The notes under the pieces: generated by a model
The model's input: only the letters and a program-made list of their open reading frames with translations
What the model was told of the DNA's origin: nothing
Databases searched by the model: none
IMG/VR virus record: IMGVR_UViG_3300047560_001264
Location: 1 to 56,108 of that record
Source: a virus
Strand: one strand, 5' to 3'
DNA length: 56,108 nucleotides
Made by a program: the position numbers and the translations under genes
Shown: positions 36,765 through 44,467 of the stretch, piece by piece
How positions within the stretch are numbered: the first letter of the stretch is position 1
Layout: the number at the start of each line of letters is the position of its first letter

Positions 36765-37622
36765 ATGACTGATTACTATTCTATTTTAGGTGTTAGCGAA
36801 AATGCTAGCCCAGACGAAATTAAAAAGGCTTACCGAAAGTTAGCCAATCAGCATCATCCTGACAAGGGCGGCGACCAAGCCAAATTCAAGGATATCAGCG
36901 TTGCATATGATACGTTGGGTGATGCAAATAAGAAAGCTGAGTACGATCAACAGCGCATGTTTGGTGGACGCCAGCATCACTTCCACACTGGCAATGGTGG
37001 ATTCCAAGACTTTAATGATATATTTGGTGGAGGCTTTGATCCATTTGGACATAGATCAAATCCGTTTGCGGATATTTTTGGCCGCCAACTTCGTAAAAAT
37101 CGCGATTTGAATATCCAATGCCAAATCAGCTTATTGGATTCATTTATTGGAAAACAGCTGGAAGCAAACTTCCAACTACCAAGCGGAAAGTCACAAACTG
37201 TGGCAATTACTGTACCAGCTGGTGTTATCCATGGTGATACAATCCGCTACGCAGGGCTGGGGGATGACACAGTTCCACAACTACCACGTGGCAACTTGAA
37301 TGTTACAATCCTAGTAATGCCAGATCCAAACTTTGAACGTAGGGGTGATGACCTTTACACAACTTTGGACATCAATCCCATTGAGTCAATGATTGGCTGT
37401 AGAAAGACAGTAAAAACGATTACTGGATCAACAATGGATTTGGAAATTCGACCAGGTGTTGAGTCTGGGGTTGAGTTTGCAAGCTCAGGCGGTGGATTTA
37501 CTAATATGAATACCAAACAAAAGGGCCGTTTTGTTACAGTGGTGAGAATTAGAGGTAATGCAATCACTGATCCGACCATCGTTGCCCAACTCAAAACTAT
37601 AAACGAAACCATTAACAAATAA
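36765..37622 (+). CDS. dnaJ: DnaJ/CbpA-like co-chaperone
   Basis: 285 residues. The N-terminal J domain is complete with the HPD motif (residues 31-33) needed to stimulate DnaK ATPase, followed by a Gly/Phe-rich linker (FNDIFGGGFDPFGHRSNPFA) and the two beta-sandwich substrate-binding domains typical of DnaJ C-termini. The Cys-rich zinc finger is missing, so it is a class B (CbpA-like) protein. It should recruit host DnaK to phage-chosen substrates. No Shine-Dalgarno sequence is visible before ATG 36765. It has its own strong sigma-70-type promoter and is followed by clpA with another. Confidence 0.9.
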   Translation: MTDYYSILGVSENASPDEIKKAYRKLANQHHPDKGGDQAKFKDISVAYDTLGDANKKAEYDQQRMFGGRQHHFHTGNGGFQDFNDIFGGGFDPFGHRSNPFADIFGRQLRKNRDLNIQCQISLLDSFIGKQLEANFQLPSGKSQTVAITVPAGVIHGDTIRYAGLGDDTVPQLPRGNLNVTILVMPDPNFERRGDDLYTTLDINPIESMIGCRKTVKTITGSTMDLEIRPGVESGVEFASSGGGFTNMNTKQKGRFVTVVRIRGNAITDPTIVAQLKTINETINK

Positions 37623-37623
37623 T

Positions 37624-37651
37624 TTGACATTTACATTCTTTAATGTATAAT
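37624..37651 (+). promoter_or_regulatory. Sigma-70-type promoter for clpA
   Basis: TTGACA (37624-37629), 16-base spacer, TATAAT (37646-37651), immediately after the dnaJ stop. A perfect dyad TACATT-CTTT-AATGTA (37632-37647) fills the spacer. Confidence 0.85.
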
Positions 37652-37687
37652 GATTAAACAAACCCATATTAAACAGAAGGATATCTA

Positions 37688-39943
37688 ATGGTTGAACCTA
37701 GTGATAATTTACAAGTAGTGTTTGAAAAAGCAATTGATACTGCTAAAAAACTGCACCACGAATACTTAACTATTGAGCATTTGCTATTTGCTATGCTCTT
37801 AGAAGATACATTTACTAATACCGTTCAAGGTTATGGTGCAAATGTGTCAAAGTTAAAAGATAATCTTATGGATTACCTCCAGAATAAGTGTAATGAGATC
37901 ACTATCTCTGACGTAGTAGTCAAACCCAAGAAGACACAAAGCGTTGAGCGTGTTCTTAATCGCGCCTTCACACAAGTCTTGTTTAACGGACGCCAACGTA
38001 TTGAGCCAACGGATGTTTTCCTCGCCATGATGGGTGAGAAGCGTAGCTGGGCGCACTACTACATTGCACAAGCAGAAATCGACAAAGATAAATTTGCAGA
38101 CTACCTCAACACTGGTACAGATGGTGAGGAAGAAGGTATTAAAGCACCTGCTGATGCAAGTGATAAAGCACTCAAGTCATTCACAACTGACTTGAATGAT
38201 GCTGTTAAGAAGAATAAAATTGATCCAGTTATTGGCCGTGTAGATGAGTTGGAAAACATTGCATTGAGCTTGGGTCGCAGAAGTAAAAACAACGTAATCC
38301 TTGTTGGTGATCCTGGTGTAGGTAAGACTGCTATAGCAGAAGGACTTGCCTATAATATCGTTAAGGGTGCAGTTCCAGAATTCCTCAAGGATTACACAGT
38401 TTATAACTTGGATATCAGTGCTATGCTTGCTGGGTCTAAGTACCGCGGTGACTTTGAAGAGCGTTTCAAACAAGTTCTCAAAGCACTGAGCAAGAAGGGT
38501 AAGACTGTATTGTTCATCGACGAAGCACACATGATTAGCGGTGCTGGTTCAGCTAACAATAGTGCCAACGACTTGGCTAACATGATGAAACCTGCGTTGT
38601 CCAAGGGCAATATTAAGGTTATTGCAAGCACTACATGGGAAGAATACCGTAAACACTTTGAGAAGGACCGTGCTTTAATGCGCCGCTTCCAACGTATTAC
38701 AGTTGACGAGCCATCACAAGAGATGACTTTGCAGATCCTTAAAGGAATCAAGAAGTATTACGAGAGTCACCATGATGTTAAAATCAAGGACGATGCATTA
38801 CAAGCAGCAATTAAGCTATCTGTCAAATACCAAGCTGATAAGAAGCTTCCAGATAAAGCAATTGACTTGATTGACTTGGCATGTTCACGTTTTAACTTGA
38901 AACTTGCTGATACTCGTGTTGTTTCTGAAGCAGAAATTCAGTATGAACTTGCCAAGGTTGTTAACCTTCCACAGGAACAAGTTGCAGAAACTGAAAGTCA
39001 TAACCTCTCAACACTGCAAGATAAGTTGCAAACTGAAGTTTATGGACAATCAACTGCTCTTACTGAGATTATTGATAAGATCCTAGTAGCACAAGCTGGT
39101 TTGAAACCAGAAAACAAGCCAATTGGTAGCTTTGTATTCATGGGACCAACTGGTACAGGTAAGACTGAGACTGCGAAAGCACTTGCAAAACACTTGGGCA
39201 CTAAGCTCTTGCGTTTTGATATGTCAGAATATCAGGAAAAACACAGCATTTCCAAACTTATTGGTAGCCCACCTGGCTATGTTGGGTTTGAAGATAACGC
39301 TGGTTTGTTGATTACGCAGATCCAAGAATGCCCAAATGCAGTACTATTGTTTGACGAGATTGAAAAGTCACACCCTGATGTTGCAACAGTGTTGCTACAG
39401 ATGATGGATAACGGCTTTATCACTGGTTCAAATGGTAAGCAAGCAGATTGCCGCAACCTAATCCTCATTCTTACTACTAACGCTGGCGCACAATCAGCTG
39501 AGAAGAACAAGATTGGCTTTGGTGAGCAAGAGAAAGAGTATAGCGATGCTGACTTGAAGAAGTTCTTAACTCCAGAATTCCGTAACCGCTTGGATGGTAT
39601 CATTACCTTTAACAAGTTGGGCAAGGAAACAATGGTTAAGATTGTTAACAAGTTCATCGATGAGCTCAAGGAACAAGTCAAAGAGAAGAGTATCCGTATC
39701 AAGATCAATAAGGAAGCAATTGACTGGCTTATTGAGAAGGGCTTTGATGCCAAGATGGGTGCTCGTCCGCTACAACGTGTTATTGACAAGGAAATTAAAC
39801 GTGACCTTGCTAAGATGATGTTGTTTGGTGACTTAAAGAATGGTGGTTGGGCCACTATTACAGTAGATGATGATAAGATCGCTATTGTAGCCAAAAGCAA
39901 GGAACCCAAAGTTCCATTGCTAGCTACTGAAAATGCAGCTTAA
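37688..39943 (+). CDS. clpA: ClpA-type AAA+ unfoldase
   Basis: 751 residues; AAGGA precedes the ATG. Order of domains: Clp N-domain (residues ~5-145, EYLTIEHLLFAMLLED), first AAA+ ring (GDPGVGKT, LFIDEAH), second AAA+ ring (GPTGTGKT, VLLFDEIEK) and D2 C-terminal domain (GARPLQRVIDKEIK). The ClpB middle coiled coil is absent, and length matches E. coli ClpA (758). An IGF tripeptide at residues 609-611, in the position of the ClpA IGL loop, should dock on host ClpP. It may direct host or phage proteins to degradation. Encoded just after dnaJ behind its own promoter; its end overlaps the next gene by 11 bases. Confidence 0.92.
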   Translation: MVEPSDNLQVVFEKAIDTAKKLHHEYLTIEHLLFAMLLEDTFTNTVQGYGANVSKLKDNLMDYLQNKCNEITISDVVVKPKKTQSVERVLNRAFTQVLFNGRQRIEPTDVFLAMMGEKRSWAHYYIAQAEIDKDKFADYLNTGTDGEEEGIKAPADASDKALKSFTTDLNDAVKKNKIDPVIGRVDELENIALSLGRRSKNNVILVGDPGVGKTAIAEGLAYNIVKGAVPEFLKDYTVYNLDISAMLAGSKYRGDFEERFKQVLKALSKKGKTVLFIDEAHMISGAGSANNSANDLANMMKPALSKGNIKVIASTTWEEYRKHFEKDRALMRRFQRITVDEPSQEMTLQILKGIKKYYESHHDVKIKDDALQAAIKLSVKYQADKKLPDKAIDLIDLACSRFNLKLADTRVVSEAEIQYELAKVVNLPQEQVAETESHNLSTLQDKLQTEVYGQSTALTEIIDKILVAQAGLKPENKPIGSFVFMGPTGTGKTETAKALAKHLGTKLLRFDMSEYQEKHSISKLIGSPPGYVGFEDNAGLLITQIQECPNAVLLFDEIEKSHPDVATVLLQMMDNGFITGSNGKQADCRNLILILTTNAGAQSAEKNKIGFGEQEKEYSDADLKKFLTPEFRNRLDGIITFNKLGKETMVKIVNKFIDELKEQVKEKSIRIKINKEAIDWLIEKGFDAKMGARPLQRVIDKEIKRDLAKMMLFGDLKNGGWATITVDDDKIAIVAKSKEPKVPLLATENAA

Positions 39944-40571
39944 AGAAACTACTAGACTGTTCAGAGGGAAATATCAGCACAAGGTTGTGCTGATATGTAG
40001 TGGGGCATCCGTATTCAGAGGTTCTGATATGGATGTCGCCATTAGTAAACTTGACAAAGTTGATTTAACTGCGAACAATGTCAATCAAAAGTACAGAGTA
40101 GCGTATATTAGGACTAAAGAAGAGCTAAAATACGCATACGATTTAGCATTTGCACTCAAAAGAATGGGCGATCTTGTTGAAGTTCGTGTTGAATCACCAT
40201 GGGTCACAGTGTACACTAATGATAAGAAAGTTGTAAACACCCTAGTTAAACTGGACGAAAACAACGTAAAATACGTAAGTAGCCCAGCAAAAGGGGTGAC
40301 TTTGAGTGCTGGCATAGTGGTCATGAGCAAACGTGACTATGAATACAAGGTAACAATGGGTTCAACTCTATCTGAGAACAGTAGTTTCGTAGATTGGGCA
40401 GAAGCACACGCAGGTAAGGTACTTTTAACTAAGAGTTGTAAGCGTGACATGCTCAAACCCAAGAGCTATGGTGGATCACACTTTTATCTTACAGGAGACA
40501 ACGTTCTCCTTGTGGCGAAAATGCATTTAGGCAGTACTATTGCCAAAGTAGAGCGCATCACTAAGAAATAG
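39933..40571 (+). CDS. Conserved phage protein of unknown function
   Basis: 212 residues, starting 11 bases before the clpA stop, so translation is probably coupled. The sequence is a well-ordered alpha/beta protein (TRLFRGKYQHKVVLICSGAS, LFRG..., VESPWVTVYTNDKKVV, LTKSCKRDMLKPKSYGGSHF, ending VAKMHLGSTIAKVERI). It resembles a conserved family of T4-like aquatic phages that I recall only as hypothetical. Coupling with clpA might mean an adaptor or substrate of the unfoldase, which is inference. The first 65 bases contain a perfect 10-bp hairpin. Confidence 0.65.
   Translation: MQLKETTRLFRGKYQHKVVLICSGASVFRGSDMDVAISKLDKVDLTANNVNQKYRVAYIRTKEELKYAYDLAFALKRMGDLVEVRVESPWVTVYTNDKKVVNTLVKLDENNVKYVSSPAKGVTLSAGIVVMSKRDYEYKVTMGSTLSENSSFVDWAEAHAGKVLLTKSCKRDMLKPKSYGGSHFYLTGDNVLLVAKMHLGSTIAKVERITKK
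39971..39996. other. Perfect intragenic hairpin near a gene start
   Basis: ATATCAGCAC (39971-39980), AAGGTT loop, GTGCTGATAT (39987-39996): 10 bp with no mismatch, beginning 38 bases after the start codon of the gene at 39933. No T tract follows. Confidence 0.7.
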
Positions 40572-40586
40572 CTATAGCCTTCGAAC

Positions 40587-40594
40587 GATAAATA
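40587..40594 (+). promoter_or_regulatory. Late promoter octamer (GATAAATA)
   Basis: One mismatch from TATAAATA, 25 bases before the ATG at 40619; it precedes the run of internal-head-like genes. Confidence 0.55.
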
Positions 40595-40618
40595 CCATAT
40601 TATAACTCGGGTTAATAT

Positions 40619-40990
40619 ATGCGTATTCGTGAACTATTTGAAGGCAGATTCTTTAAAGATGAAGACTTCGTGACCAAAACAGAAGAGGGTCGCGAGATTA
40701 ACTATGACTTGGCTGAAGACCTAATTCATTTCCTAAATCATGACGACAACATCTATCGTCGTCACACATTCCCAGGCATTGCTAAGTGTATTGAAATCGC
40801 TGAGCGCAAAAAGAAGCCGGCAGCTAAAATCTTCAAATCAGCTGTTGAAGAAGGATACAAAAAATACATTAAAGAGTTCCCTATTCGTGAACTCCCTGAT
40901 GCATTGGATGAAAAGACTCTTGAGGAAGTATGTAATAAACTTCGTGAAGTAGTATGCCAAGATATTAAAGATGGCAAGTACAAGGACTAA
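40619..40990 (+). CDS. Possible internal head protein with capsid-targeting-like tag
   Basis: 123 residues. The N-terminus MRIRELFEGRF fits the short amphipathic pattern M-K/R-x-x-E-hydrophobic-hydrophobic-x-E seen in T4 internal proteins and repeated in neighbouring genes. The body is charged and helical (DLAEDLIHFLNHDDNIYRRH, PAAKIFKSAVEEGYKKYIKE) with no recognised domain. There is no strong ribosome site. First gene after the late octamer at 40587, followed after 2 bases by another tagged gene. Packaging in the head with cleavage by the prohead protease is inferred. Confidence 0.6.
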   Translation: MRIRELFEGRFFKDEDFVTKTEEGREINYDLAEDLIHFLNHDDNIYRRHTFPGIAKCIEIAERKKKPAAKIFKSAVEEGYKKYIKEFPIRELPDALDEKTLEEVCNKLREVVCQDIKDGKYKD

Positions 40991-40992
40991 TC

Positions 40993-41379
40993 ATGAGAGC
41001 AAGAGAATTCATATCCGAAGCCAAGCCTAAAGAAAAACAAATCCCAGCAGGTGCAATTACTGCTGGCCAGGGTGCAATTATCTCCCGAGACGTTGGCGGA
41101 TATGATAGAACATATCACCTAAATCGAATCATGATGGCAACAGCAATGGCCGACGGAAGAAGCAACAAGCCAGTTGACATGGATTCAGAAAGTTGGGTTG
41201 AAAAATATAATGTTGCATTTCCATACACTGATCTAGAACATGCAATGATGATGCAAGCATTTGCAACTATCCCAACAGATGGTGCAGAATTAAGCAAACG
41301 TGGTAAGAGCGAAGAACCAACTGATACAAATAAAGTTAGCCCAGTAGCTAAACCAAAGCGTAACAAGTACGGCGTATGA
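40993..41379 (+). CDS. Possible internal head protein with capsid-targeting-like tag
   Basis: 128 residues; AAGGA lies 7 bases before the ATG. MRAREFISEAKPKE is the clearest match in the window to the T4 internal protein leader (as in MKTYQEFIAEA), with a likely prohead-protease site after I-S-E. The mature part has an ordered core (DRTYHLNRIMMATAMADGRS, WVEKYNVAFPYTDLEHAMMM) and a basic, flexible tail ending KPKRNKYGV. No enzymatic motif is seen. The stop overlaps the next start (ATGA). Confidence 0.65.
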   Translation: MRAREFISEAKPKEKQIPAGAITAGQGAIISRDVGGYDRTYHLNRIMMATAMADGRSNKPVDMDSESWVEKYNVAFPYTDLEHAMMMQAFATIPTDGAELSKRGKSEEPTDTNKVSPVAKPKRNKYGV

Positions 41380-41636
41380 GACAAGTTAGAATCACTTCTG
41401 CTGATATCAATCCGCAATCAAATGATGATTGCTATTTGGCACCAGATGATCCAATGTGGAAAATGTTACCAGCTAGTCAAATGGGCGGGCTGGGTAGTGA
41501 AGCAGTATTGGCAGAATACCTCAATTCTACATTGCCAAAAATTGAAACAAACGATAAGGGCCGAATCGCCCGAGAACAAAATATTCAACCAGGAACCCAG
41601 GAATGGTTTAAACACTGGTTTGGAGACAAACGATGA
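41376..41636 (+). CDS. Small conserved protein in the head-gene cluster
   Basis: 86 residues, ATGA-coupled on both sides. It lacks the N-terminal tag of its neighbours (MRQVRITSADINPQSNDDCY). The middle (PDDPMWKMLPASQMGGLGSE) and the end (GTQEWFKHWFGDKR) are Trp/Met-rich and look like a small folded domain. No family is recognised. Tight coupling suggests a complex with the tagged proteins beside it, possibly a head-vertex or core component. Confidence 0.6.
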   Translation: MRQVRITSADINPQSNDDCYLAPDDPMWKMLPASQMGGLGSEAVLAEYLNSTLPKIETNDKGRIAREQNIQPGTQEWFKHWFGDKR

Positions 41637-41902
41637 AAATTTCAGAAATTTTAGACGAGAGTGCAACACCAGGTGCAACAGCAGCAGTTAATATTGGTAC
41701 TGTTGAAAACCCAAAACTTAGCCCAGGAAAAGCAAGAGGCAAAAAGAGCTATCTTGGTGATCCATGGGGTGGAAAATCGGGCACAAAAGCGCCACCTCAG
41801 CCTAAAGTCGTACAACCGAAAAACCCAGACGGTACTGCAAAAAACGGGTTGGACATGAAAGGCGCCAATTTATTCGGCGGCGGAACTGTCAAAAGAAGCT
41901 AA
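41633..41902 (+). CDS. Small basic protein with capsid-targeting-like tag
   Basis: 89 residues, start overlapping the previous stop. MKISEILDESATPG carries the tag pattern, with a possible prohead-protease site at I-L-D-E or just after. The remainder is Gly/Pro/Lys-rich and apparently disordered (KARGKKSYLGDPWGGKSGTK), of the sort that could neutralise packaged DNA, comparable in size to T4 internal proteins. A late-like octamer overlaps its stop codon and precedes the next gene. Confidence 0.6.
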   Translation: MKISEILDESATPGATAAVNIGTVENPKLSPGKARGKKSYLGDPWGGKSGTKAPPQPKVVQPKNPDGTAKNGLDMKGANLFGGGTVKRS

Positions 41903-41905
41903 ATA
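41898..41905 (+). promoter_or_regulatory. Possible late promoter octamer (GCTAAATA)
   Basis: Two mismatches from TATAAATA; 21 bases before the ATG at 41927, with a GGAG ribosome site in between. Confidence 0.4.
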
Positions 41906-41926
41906 TAAAGAATACGGAGTTTAAAC

Positions 41927-43456
41927 ATGACCACTCAGAAGAGAAAACTATCAGAATTTGCAGAACCAGGAATGGAAGGACCAGAGATGGGCGTTCCAGC
42001 AGCTGGTGCTCCAGAAGTCGTCGGTGCCCACGAAGGTGGCATTGATCGCGAAGGCGCAATGGCAAAAGCTGATCTAATGAAACTAGCTAGTTACGCATCT
42101 AAGCTAGGTGACAAGATTCAAGATGACACCCAACTAGAAGCATGGGTACAAGCTAAAATCACTAAAGCTGCTGACTACATTGCTAGCGTTTACCATTTCT
42201 TAGAATACGAAATGAAGTTTAGCGAGTACGGTCATCACTTAGATAACAGCGACACATTAAGCGAAAGCCAAAAGAAAGTTCTTAAAGCTCGTTTAAATGA
42301 AGCTAAGGAAAAAGTAAGAGCACTTAAAGTTGCACAAGCTGAAAAAGTATCTATCGAAGAAGGTGTACTTTCAGGTGGTGATGAGCCATGTGCAGAATGC
42401 GGTGGTACAGGTGTTGTACACAATCCAGGTGCAATGGTTCCTGACCATGTTAAGAGCAAGGTTGCAAAATACAACCGTCAAGCTAAAGCGTTCCACGCAG
42501 CTAGTAAGCGTCTTGACAAGAACAACAATGGTATCCCTGATGATGAAGAAATGGAAGAAGGTTTCGACAAAGACTCTAAAGAAGGTGATACATTCAAAAC
42601 TCATACAGGCGGAACTGCTACAAAAACTAAGACTGGTGTAAAGCACACAGCTGGTAAGAATTACAGTGGCAAGGGCGCAGCAGATGATGCGAAGAAAGAA
42701 AAGAAGTCAGATGATTTAGAAGAAGGTTTCGACAAAGACTCTAAAGAAGGTGATACATTCAAAACAGCAACTGGTGGTACAGCTACTAAGACTAAGACTG
42801 GTGTAAAGCACACAGCTGGTAAGAACTATAGCGGTAAAGGTGCTGAGAAAGAAAGCAAGGCCAAAGAAAAAGAGTTGGACGAAGCTACAAAGACTCCAAC
42901 AACTTGGACTGACAAGTCAGGCAAGAAACACCCAGCTACATCTGTCAAAGGTGACAAGTACACTGGTAAAGAAGCAGAGAAAGAAGCTAAAGAAAAGAAA
43001 GTTGACGAATCTAAGCCAAGTGCTGGTTTAAGCAAGGCAAAGAAATCTGCTGTTGTTAAGAAAGCTAAAGCAGGTGGCGACATTGGTAAACCAGGTAAGT
43101 CATTTGGTGACGTAGCCAAGTCTGCAGGTGGTGGTAAGAAAGGTAAAGCAATTGCCGCAGCCGCTATGTGGAAGAACATCAAAGAAACTACAGCATACGT
43201 AATGGAAAAATCAGCAGCAGCCAAGAAGGCTGACAAAGATTACGACCATGATGGTAAAATTGAATCAGGCAAAGATGAACACGCTGGTTCAGTAGACAAT
43301 GCAATCAAGGCTTCTAAGAAGACAGTTAAAGAGTCTACAGATTTTAGCCGTATGCAAGATCAATTGGCACGTTTAAATCGTAGTGAGTCACATGTTTTAA
43401 AAGAAAGCAGTGAAGCTGACCAAATCCGTGCGTTAACAAAGCGTCTATTGGGGTAA
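41927..43456 (+). CDS. Lys-rich virion/prohead-type protein with internal duplication and EF-hand-like loops
   Basis: 509 residues; GGAG precedes the ATG. Residues ~45-110 form a helical domain (KLGDKIQDDTQLEAWVQAKI, TKAADYIASVYHFLEYE) like one I recall in structural proteins of aquatic T4-like phages. A half zinc-knuckle CAECGGTG follows near residue 149. Then comes a duplicated ~42-residue unit (GFDKDSKEGDTFKT, GVKHTAGKNYSGKG) and long Lys/Ala/Gly disorder. Two Asp-rich loops (DKNNNGIPDDEE and DYDHDGKIESGKDE) resemble EF-hand/dockerin calcium sites. Many L-x-E/I-x-E sites suit prohead protease. A head-core or packaged DNA-binding role is inferred. Confidence 0.65.
   Translation: MTTQKRKLSEFAEPGMEGPEMGVPAAGAPEVVGAHEGGIDREGAMAKADLMKLASYASKLGDKIQDDTQLEAWVQAKITKAADYIASVYHFLEYEMKFSEYGHHLDNSDTLSESQKKVLKARLNEAKEKVRALKVAQAEKVSIEEGVLSGGDEPCAECGGTGVVHNPGAMVPDHVKSKVAKYNRQAKAFHAASKRLDKNNNGIPDDEEMEEGFDKDSKEGDTFKTHTGGTATKTKTGVKHTAGKNYSGKGAADDAKKEKKSDDLEEGFDKDSKEGDTFKTATGGTATKTKTGVKHTAGKNYSGKGAEKESKAKEKELDEATKTPTTWTDKSGKKHPATSVKGDKYTGKEAEKEAKEKKVDESKPSAGLSKAKKSAVVKKAKAGGDIGKPGKSFGDVAKSAGGGKKGKAIAAAAMWKNIKETTAYVMEKSAAAKKADKDYDHDGKIESGKDEHAGSVDNAIKASKKTVKESTDFSRMQDQLARLNRSESHVLKESSEADQIRALTKRLLG
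42554..42845 (+). repeat. Direct repeat inside the Lys-rich head protein
   Basis: Copies at about 42554-42680 and 42719-42845 (offset 165 bases) share their first 47 bases exactly, beginning GAAGAAGGTTTCGACAAAGA, and diverge modestly afterwards; both encode GFDKDSKEGDTFKT and GVKHTAGKNYSGKG. Confidence 0.85.
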
Positions 43457-43460
43457 TCCA

Positions 43461-44447
43461 ATGGATATGAAGCGTATTCTACAGGCATTAGATGGCGCCG
43501 CTGCAAAGCCTGTAGAAGGCGCATCTGACATGGCTAAATTCATGTCAGTTGTTAACAGTGCTAACAAACCCGAGACACTTACTGAGGGTGCAAATCCTCA
43601 TAAAGTGTCTTTACCAGTGCAGATGGCAATGCAACATTACCAAAAGCCTGCACCGGTAAAGAAATCGAGACCAGCATTAATTGACAAGTACTTTGCACAA
43701 GTACAAGAAGAGCAATTACAAGAAAAGAAACATAAGAAACAACTCATCAATCAATACGCACGTACTATCGCTGAACGTGTAATGATGAGAGAAGGTAAAG
43801 AAGAGTGGCATACTAGCCCAAGTGGTGCTAGGACAAACATGTCACCAGCTGATGATGATTATGAAATTAATTACGGTGCAGATGGTGCTGCGGCAAGCAT
43901 GGACCATGAAGACACTGTTACTTTAGATATCCCATTGTTAATCCGTTTACTTGAGTATGCAAGAGAAGATGCAAAAACTGATATGGATTTGCATAATGTA
44001 GCTGAAAAGTTAATTGACTTAGGTAACGATGGTAAAACATTATCAATGGACGACTACAACAGTATTGTAGGCTCTGAAGAATTATCAGAAAATGCTGATG
44101 AATTAGACAATTATGATGTTGATGGCTTGCAAAGCTATTATTCAGATTTCCATAAAGACTTACACGGATTCCGACCACGCCACCATAGTGAAGAAGAATG
44201 GAACGATCCAGAAGTATTAAAAGATGCTATTCGCAAACTTCACAAGTATATGGATATGCTAAAGTCTTCACCAGAAGGTCGCGCTCAATTAAAAGCAGAT
44301 GGCTGGCATATTGACGAAGGCAAAAAGATCAAACCAAAAAAATCATCTAGTAAGTGTTATGCTAACCAAACACAGGTTGGTGTCCAAACAAAGGATGGCA
44401 ATGTAGTTTCAAAGTGTTCACGTAAACAAGCACACAAACAATCATAA
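43461..44447 (+). CDS. Putative internal head / structural protein
   Basis: 328 residues, ATG four bases after the previous stop. The N-terminus MDMKRILQALDGAAAKP is a weaker version of the tag of its neighbours. Helical, charged regions (DKYFAQVQEEQLQEKKHKKQ) are followed by an acidic central domain (TVTLDIPLLIRLLEYAREDA, KTLSMDDYNSIVGSEELSEN) and a small C-terminal basic segment with two Cys residues (KCYANQTQ, SKCSRKQAHKQS). L-T-E-G and similar sites could be cut by the prohead protease. No enzyme motif is recognised. Its cluster position suggests packaging in the capsid. Confidence 0.6.
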   Translation: MDMKRILQALDGAAAKPVEGASDMAKFMSVVNSANKPETLTEGANPHKVSLPVQMAMQHYQKPAPVKKSRPALIDKYFAQVQEEQLQEKKHKKQLINQYARTIAERVMMREGKEEWHTSPSGARTNMSPADDDYEINYGADGAAASMDHEDTVTLDIPLLIRLLEYAREDAKTDMDLHNVAEKLIDLGNDGKTLSMDDYNSIVGSEELSENADELDNYDVDGLQSYYSDFHKDLHGFRPRHHSEEEWNDPEVLKDAIRKLHKYMDMLKSSPEGRAQLKADGWHIDEGKKIKPKKSSSKCYANQTQVGVQTKDGNVVSKCSRKQAHKQS

Positions 44448-44467
44448 GATGTATTCAGGGAAATAAT

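Noticed and set aside
39277-39909. 210-codon minus-strand frame opposite clpA
   Set aside because: Lies entirely within highly conserved ClpA coding sequence and resembles no family; antisense shadow.
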